Positions 1 through 5,673 of a stretch of DNA of 5,673 nt are shown here, in pieces. Within the stretch, counting starts at the first letter, position 1; the number at the start of each line of letters is the position of its first letter. The stretch is from NCBI GenBank assembly GCA_964350265.1, contig CAYGJZ010000146.1:1-5673 (forward strand), given 5' to 3'. The notes beneath the pieces were generated by a model, which saw only the letters and a list, made by a program, of their open reading frames with translations, did not search any database and was not told the origin of the DNA. Both the position numbers and the translations under genes were made by a program. Source of the DNA: BQJD01 sp964350265. Its GTDB lineage: Bacteria; Pseudomonadota; Gammaproteobacteria; Arenicellales; CAJQKF01.

Positions 1-1160
1 CCGGTGGCCACCGCGAGATCGGCGATGGTGGTGTCCTCGGTCTCTCCCGAGCGATGGGAGATGGTCACGCCGTAGCCGGCCTGCTGGGCGGTGCGGATGG
101 CCTCCAGGGTCTCGCTCAGGCTGCCGATCTGGTTCAGCTTGACCAGGATGGAGTTGGCCACGCCGGCGGCGATGCCCTTCTTCAGGATGGCCGGATTGGT
201 CACGAACAGGTCGTCGCCGGTGAGCTGCACGCGTCCCTTGAGCCGGTCGGTCAGCCGTTTCCAGCCATCCCAGTCGTCCTCGGCCATGCCGTCCTCGATG
301 GTGATGATGGGATGACGATCCACCCAGTCGACGACGAAGTCGGCGAAGGCGGCGGAATCCAGTTCGCGGCCACCCTCCCCGGCCAGGCGATAGCGACCGT
401 CGCGGTAGAACTCGCTGCTGGCAACGTCCAGGCCGAGCAGGACATCGCTGCCGCAGTCATAGCCGGCGCGCGCCACCGCCTCCCGCACCAGGGTCACGCC
501 GGCCTCGTTGGAGTCGGCCTCCGGGGCGAAGCCACCCTCGTCGCCGACCCCGGTACCAAGACCCTGTTCCAGCAGCACCTTGCGCAGGGCGTGGAAGATC
601 TCGGTGCCCATGCGCAGCGATTCGGCGAAGCTGTCCGCCTTCACCGGCAGGACCATGAATTCCTGGAAGTCGATGGAGTTGTCGGCATGGGCGCCACCGT
701 TGATGATGTTCATCTGCGGCACCGGCAGGCGTGACGGGTCATCGTTGCCGTACAGCGCGGCGATGTAGCGGAACAGCGGTTCGCCCCGCGCCTCGGCGGC
801 CGCACGGGCAGCCGCCAGCGACACCGCCAGCACCGCGTTGGCGCCCAGCTCGCGCTTGTTGTCGGTGCCGTCGAGCTCGATCATCGCCTGGTCGATGGCC
901 TGCTGGTCGTCCACAGCACGGCCGTTGAGCAGCGGCGCGATGCGCTGGTTGACGTTGTCCACCGCCTTGCGCACGCCCTTGCCGTTGTAGCGTGGACCGC
1001 CGTCGCGCAGTTCCAGCGCTTCCAGCGCGCCGGTGGAGGCGCCGCTGGGCACCGCCGCGCGACCACGAACGCCGTTGCCGAGGACGACCTCGGCCTCGAC
1101 GGTGGGGTTGCCCCGGGAATCGAGAATTTCTCGGGCGACGATGCCCTGGATCTTGCTCAT
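1..1160 (-). CDS. eno: Enolase (phosphopyruvate hydratase), 3' end beyond window
   Basis: Enolase interconverts 2-phosphoglycerate and phosphoenolpyruvate in the cytoplasm (glycolysis/gluconeogenesis). In many gammaproteobacteria it is also part of the RNA degradosome. The window shows 386 codons from the ATG at 1160; the E. coli protein has about 432 residues, so roughly 45 C-terminal residues are missing off the left edge. The N-terminal domain opens with MSKIQGIVAREILDSRGNPT and carries the mobile loop SGAST (39-43, Ser42 a Mg ligand). The barrel has NGGAHADN (154-161), GDEGG with catalytic Glu208, Mg ligands Asp245, Glu289 (IEDG) and Asp316 (GDDLFVTN), catalytic Lys341, and ISHRSGETED (367-376). 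These numbers match E. coli numbering. The start is supported by an AAGGAA six bases upstream. The gene lies 48 bp after kdsA on the same strand and is probably co-transcribed. After SGASTG the residues are Ala-Leu, where E. coli has Ser-Arg. Identity is certain. Confidence 0.98.
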   Translation of the reverse strand, partial: MSKIQGIVAREILDSRGNPTVEAEVVLGNGVRGRAAVPSGASTGALEALELRDGGPRYNGKGVRKAVDNVNQRIAPLLNGRAVDDQQAIDQAMIELDGTDNKRELGANAVLAVSLAAARAAAEARGEPLFRYIAALYGNDDPSRLPVPQMNIINGGAHADNSIDFQEFMVLPVKADSFAESLRMGTEIFHALRKVLLEQGLGTGVGDEGGFAPEADSNEAGVTLVREAVARAGYDCGSDVLLGLDVASSEFYRDGRYRLAGEGGRELDSAAFADFVVDWVDRHPIITIEDGMAEDDWDGWKRLTDRLKGRVQLTGDDLFVTNPAILKKGIAAGVANSILVKLNQIGSLSETLEAIRTAQQAGYGVTISHRSGETEDTTIADLAVAT

Positions 1161-1166
1161 GAAACG

Positions 1167-1172
1167 TTCCTT
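1167..1172 (-). promoter_or_regulatory. Ribosome-binding site of eno
   Basis: AAGGAA on the minus strand, six bases before the ATG at 1160. It is the clearest Shine-Dalgarno sequence in the window and fixes the eno start. The rest of the 48-bp kdsA-eno spacer (1161-1208) shows no convincing promoter or terminator hairpin. Confidence 0.8.
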
Positions 1173-1208
1173 ATGCGTCGAAGGGAAGAAATGTCGTCGG
1201 CGGCGGGC

Positions 1209-2050
1209 TCAGGCGTCGCTGCCCTGGTGCAGCGCATCGCCGGCCTTGACCACCGCGTCGAGGGCGACGAGGGTGGCAAGCAGGCGCTCCATGTGCGCCA
1301 GCGGCCAGGCATTGGGACCATCGGACAGTGCCCGCGCCGGGTCCGGGTGGGTTTCCATGAACAGCCCGGACACCCCGGCCGCCACCGCCGCGCGGGCCAG
1401 CACCGGCACGAACTCGCGCTGGCCGCCGGAACGGTCGCCGGCGCCACCGGGCAGTTGTACCGAGTGGGTGCAGTCGAACACCACCGCGCAGCCGGTGGCA
1501 CGCATCACCTCCAGGCCGCGCATGTCCACCACCAGGTTGTTGTAGCCGAAGGAGTTGCCCCGTTCGCAGACGGTGATCACCGCATCGGCATTGGCCGCAC
1601 GGGCCTTGGCCACCACCTGGGTCATCTCCGCCGGCGACAGGAACTGGCCCTTCTTGATGTTCACCGGCAGGCCGCTGCGCGCGGCGTGCTGCACCAGGTC
1701 GGTCTGGCGGCAGAGAAAGGCCGGTATCTGCAGGTAGTCCACCGCACCGGCGGCGGCATCGACGTCGTCCAGCGTGTGCACGTCGGTGAGCACGGCGGCG
1801 CCGGTGGTCTCGCGCACCTCGGCGAGAATGCCAAGACCCTGCGCCCGGCCGGGGCCGCGAAAGGAGTTGGCCGAGGTGCGGTTGGCCTTGTCGAAGGACG
1901 CCTTGAAGACGAAGTCGATGCCGAGCCTGGCGGTGATGGCGACCAGTTCCGAGGCGGTGTGCAGCACCAGCTCACGGTCTTCCACCACGCAGGGACCGGC
2001 GATGAGGAAGAACGGTCCGTGGTCCAGGCGCGGCGACAGGTCCGGCAGGA

Positions 2051-2054
<4 letters not shown>
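1209..2054 (-). CDS. kdsA: 3-deoxy-D-manno-octulosonate 8-phosphate synthase, metal-dependent type
   Basis: KDO-8-phosphate synthase condenses phosphoenolpyruvate with arabinose 5-phosphate to give KDO-8-P, the precursor of the inner-core sugar of lipopolysaccharide; it acts in the cytoplasm. The product is 281 residues (E. coli 284) and is a single TIM barrel. Visible motifs are AGPC (19-22), KASFDKANRTS (51-61), FRGPG (65-69), TDVH (90-93), IPAFLCRQTDL (110-120), VNIKKGQF (131-138), CERGNSFGYNN (163-173), THSVQLPGG (196-204) and METHPDP (233-239). Cys22, His197, Glu234 and Asp245 align with the four metal ligands of the Aquifex aeolicus enzyme, so this is the metal-dependent class. E. coli has Asn at the Cys position. 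The ATG at 2054 gives the family's normal N-terminus and overlaps the pyrG stop as ATGA. The frame stays open upstream to an ATG at 2171, but those extra residues are only pyrG read in another frame. No strong Shine-Dalgarno precedes it, so expression probably depends on coupling to pyrG translation. Confidence 0.97.
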
Positions 2055-3685
<1,631 letters not shown>

Positions 3686-3689
3686 GGTG

Positions 3690-3694
3690 TTCCT
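3690..3694 (-). promoter_or_regulatory. Ribosome-binding site of pyrG
   Basis: AGGAA on the minus strand, four bases before the ATG at 3685 (five from the AGGA core). The position is slightly close but acceptable. It supports the chosen pyrG start. Confidence 0.65.
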
Positions 3695-3818
3695 GGCGCC
3701 GCCCGCGCATCACGGTGGGGAGTGGTAAAGGCCTGGGCAGCGACACCCGGAACGACACCATCGCCTTGGCTTCGGTGCGCCCTCGAGCACGGCATTCGCT
3801 GCCAGCGGACGGGCTTGT

Positions 3819-3847
3819 AGCTTACCAGAGCACCGCCCCTGCCTCAA
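3819..3847 (-). promoter_or_regulatory. Candidate sigma-70 promoter for pyrG
   Basis: On the minus strand TTGAGG (3847-3842) is followed by a 17-base spacer and TAAGCT (3824-3819). A TGG directly before the -10 box resembles an extended -10 (TGn). The -35 box overlaps the tilS stop codon TGA (3846-3844). Transcription from here would give a leader of about 125 bases before the pyrG ATG. The -35 matches consensus at four of six positions and the -10 at only three of six, so this is a weak prediction. It rests on the ideal spacing, the TGn and the location at the head of the only long intergenic spacer (3686-3843). The rest of that spacer shows no terminator hairpin, RNA gene or ORF I can support. 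Confidence 0.3.
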
Positions 3848-5041
3848 CGAGACGGGGCCCTCCCGGACGGCCTTGCCACCACCTCGAAGAGCATGCCTTC
3901 CTCGCCGGGCCGCGCCCGCCAGGCATGGGCCTCGCCGACGCCGGGGACACCGGCCAGCTCGCCGCCCACGGACAGGCGTGGCAGCGCCAGGCGCAGCCAC
4001 GGCGGCAGCGCGCGCTCCTGGAACAGCTTGCGCAGGGACTTCGCCGGACCGCCGGGGTCCAGGCGCAGGCTGCGCCGGCCGGTCCGGTAGTCCACCGCCA
4101 CCGGCGCANNNNNNNNNNNNNNNNNNNNNNNNNNNNNNNNNNNNNNNNNNNNNNNNNNNNNNNNNNNNNNNNNNNNNNNNNNNNNNNNNNNNNNNNNNNN
4201 NNNNNNNNCCCGCCACCGCCAGCCAGCGGCGCAGCACGTGGGCGCCCTCGGCCGGGCCGAGGGCGGCCAGCCGGCCGCGGTCCAGCACCGGCGCGGGGTC
4301 CAGCGGGTGGTAGGCATCGACGCGGGCCGCGGCCAGTCGCTGATCGGCCAGCCCGTCCAGCAACTGTCCGGCCTCGGACAGGTTGGCGGCCAGCCGCGCG
4401 AGTCGCTGGTCGAGACCGGGCCAGCGATCGGCCAGCAGCGGCAGCACCTGGTGGCGCAGGAAGTTGCGGTCATGCCGGGGGTCGTCGTTGCCCGGGTCCT
4501 GCAGGAAGTCCAGGCCATGCTCCCGGGCATGGGCGGAGATGGCGGCGCGGGAAACACCGAGCAGCGGCCGCGCCAGCAGGCCGGCGGCGAAGGGCCGCTC
4601 CGGCGCCATCCCGGACAATCCGCCCACCCCGGTGCCGCGCAGCACCTGCAGCAGCACCGTCTCGGCCTGGTCGTCGCGATGGTGGGCGGTGACCAGCACC
4701 TCGCCGTCGCCGAGACACGACCCCAGCCAGGCGTAGCGGGACCGGCGCAGCGCCGTCTCGGAGGTGCCGCCATCGTCCACCAGCCGGTGGCTGGCGAGGG
4801 GGATGCCGAGGTCGGCGCAGACCGCCGCGCAGTGCGTCGCCCAGCGTGCCGAATCCGCGTGCACGGCATGGTCCAGGTGCAGCGCCGACAGGCGCGGCGC
4901 CGGCGACAGCGTGGCCAGGGCGTGCAGCAGCACGTGGGAATCGACGCCGCCGCTGAAGGCAACGCGGTAGTGACGCCGCAGGCCGGGATCGAACGCCGCC
5001 AGCCAGCGCTTCAGGCCGTCAGGCAGGGTGGACGGGCCCAT
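3844..5041 (-). CDS. tilS: tRNA(Ile)-lysidine synthase, interrupted by an assembly gap
   Basis: TilS uses ATP to attach lysine to C34 of tRNA-Ile2 (CAU anticodon), making lysidine so that the tRNA reads AUA instead of AUG; it is an essential cytoplasmic enzyme. The 5' part (5041-4209) encodes 277 residues of the N-type ATP pyrophosphatase domain: PP-loop SGGVDS (30-35), HLDHAVH, TAHHRDDQAET, GGLSGM and DPGNDDPRHDRNFLRHQVLP, ending in the linker domain at VLRRWLAVA. The 3' part (4108-3844) encodes 87 residues of the TilS C-terminal tRNA-binding domain, with KSLRKLFQERALPPWLR and GELAGVPGVG. The two parts are in different frames across 100 N. The middle 70-90 residues expected from the roughly 430-residue family are missing. 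The ATG at 5041 fits the usual short N-terminal extension, but only a weak G-rich stretch (5055-5058) lies upstream. The gene begins 29 bp after accA. I read it as an intact gene with missing sequence, not a pseudogene. Confidence 0.93.
4109..4208. other. Assembly gap of 100 N inside tilS
   Basis: A run of exactly 100 N, typical of a placeholder for a gap of unknown size. For the two tilS halves to join in frame the real gap must be a multiple of three; 100 is not. Alignment by memory to E. coli TilS suggests about 80-90 residues, or roughly 240-270 bases, are missing. Confidence 0.95.
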
Positions 5042-5070
5042 GGTTGACGCGGTGCCCCGCCGGAGAAGGA

Positions 5071-5673
5071 TCAGGCGTCGCTGTAGCGCCCGTAGCGATC
5101 GAGCTTCTCGCGGCGCTGGCTGCGCAGCTCGTCGACGGACAGCGCGGTCAGCTCGTCCAGTTGCTCGGCCAGTGCCCGGCGCAGCAGCCGGAAGGTGGTG
5201 GCCGGGTCGCGATGGGCGCCGCCGGCGGGTTCGTCCACGATCACGTCCACCAGGCCGAGCTCACGCAGCTGCACCGAGGTCATCTTCATCGCCTCGGCGG
5301 CTTCGGCGGCCTTCTCCGAGCTCTTCCACAGGATCGAGGCACATCCTTCCGGGGTGATCACCGAGTAGGTGGCGTAGCGCAGCATCATCAGGCGGTCGCA
5401 GACGCCGATGGCCAGTGCGCCGCCGGAACCGCCCTCGCCGATGACCACCGACAGGGTCGGCACCGACAGCGAGGACATCAGGTAGATGCAGCGGGCAATG
5501 GCGTCGCTCTGGCCACGCTCCTCGGCATCCACGCCCGGGTAGGCGCCGGGGGTGTCGATGAAGGTGATCAGCGGCAGGCCGAAGCGGTCGGCGAGCTGCA
5601 TCAGGCGCTGTGCCTTGCGGTAGCCCTCGGGCTTGGGCATGCCGAAGTTGCGGTACACCTTTTCCTTGGTGTC
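5071..5673 (-). CDS. accA: Acetyl-CoA carboxylase carboxyltransferase subunit alpha, 5' end beyond window
   Basis: AccA is the alpha subunit of the carboxyltransferase half of acetyl-CoA carboxylase. With AccD it moves the carboxyl group from biotin (on AccB) to acetyl-CoA, forming malonyl-CoA for fatty-acid synthesis. The window holds the last 200 codons and the stop; E. coli AccA has 319 residues, so about 120 N-terminal residues lie off the right edge. The frame is open to the window edge and starts at DTKEK, matching ETKEK near residue 124 of E. coli. Fragment positions: RNFGMPKPEGYRKA (8-21), IDTPGAYPG (39-47), EERGQSDAIAR (51-61), the crotonase-fold glycine-rich segment IGEGGSGGALAIG (78-90), TPEGCASILWKS (107-118) and GGAHRDP (151-157). 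A GTG at 5658 and an ATG at 5640 are internal codons, not starts. No terminator is visible in the 29 bases before tilS, so the two are probably co-transcribed. Confidence 0.98.
   Translation of the reverse strand, partial: DTKEKVYRNFGMPKPEGYRKAQRLMQLADRFGLPLITFIDTPGAYPGVDAEERGQSDAIARCIYLMSSLSVPTLSVVIGEGGSGGALAIGVCDRLMMLRYATYSVITPEGCASILWKSSEKAAEAAEAMKMTSVQLRELGLVDVIVDEPAGGAHRDPATTFRLLRRALAEQLDELTALSVDELRSQRREKLDRYGRYSDA

Noticed and set aside
54..734. A 226-codon plus-strand open frame opposite eno
   Set aside because: It is an antisense shadow of enolase with no motif of its own.
1161..1208. A possible terminator or promoter between kdsA and eno
   Set aside because: No stem-loop followed by a T-run and no paired -35/-10 boxes could be found; only the ribosome-binding site is clear.
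3710..4108. An apparent alternative TilS C-terminus when the N-terminal frame is carried through the N run
   Set aside because: The translation after the N is not TilS-like, whereas the neighbouring frame gives the TilS C-terminal motif ending at 3844. The difference comes from the placeholder gap length.

Overview
This is an ordinary core-genome segment from a high-G+C gammaproteobacterium. All five genes lie on the minus strand. In transcription order, from the right end to the left, they are accA (3' part), tilS, pyrG, kdsA and eno (5' part). This accA-tilS-pyrG-kdsA-eno order is the familiar gammaproteobacterial arrangement. The protein sequences fit that class, but the window alone does not fix a genus. 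The KdsA subtype (Cys-containing, metal-dependent) differs from the enteric and Pseudomonas type. As I recall, it resembles the type seen in Xanthomonadales and purple-sulfur-type lineages.

Layout from right to left: accA (5673-5071) lacks its start, which lies outside the window. After 29 bp comes tilS (5041-3844), which is interrupted by a run of exactly 100 N (4109-4208). The two halves of tilS are in different frames across those N, so the gap length is a placeholder. A 158-bp spacer (3843-3686) may hold a promoter and carries the pyrG ribosome-binding site. pyrG (3685-2051) and kdsA (2054-1209) overlap by four bases (ATGA). After 48 bp with a clear Shine-Dalgarno sequence, eno starts at 1160 and runs off the left end.

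Together the genes cover housekeeping functions: the first step of fatty-acid synthesis (AccA), decoding of AUA by tRNA-Ile modification (TilS), CTP synthesis (PyrG), synthesis of the LPS sugar KDO (KdsA), and glycolysis/gluconeogenesis (Eno). Two links are biochemically sensible. CTP made by PyrG is needed to activate KDO to CMP-KDO, and phosphoenolpyruvate made by enolase is a substrate of KdsA.

I found no RNA genes, mobile elements, repeats, CRISPR arrays or novel system. The points worth a second look are the misphased assembly gap in tilS, the metal-dependent KdsA subtype, the pyrG/kdsA overlap and a candidate pyrG promoter over the tilS stop codon. Long plus-strand open frames opposite kdsA, pyrG and eno are judged to be high-G+C shadows.
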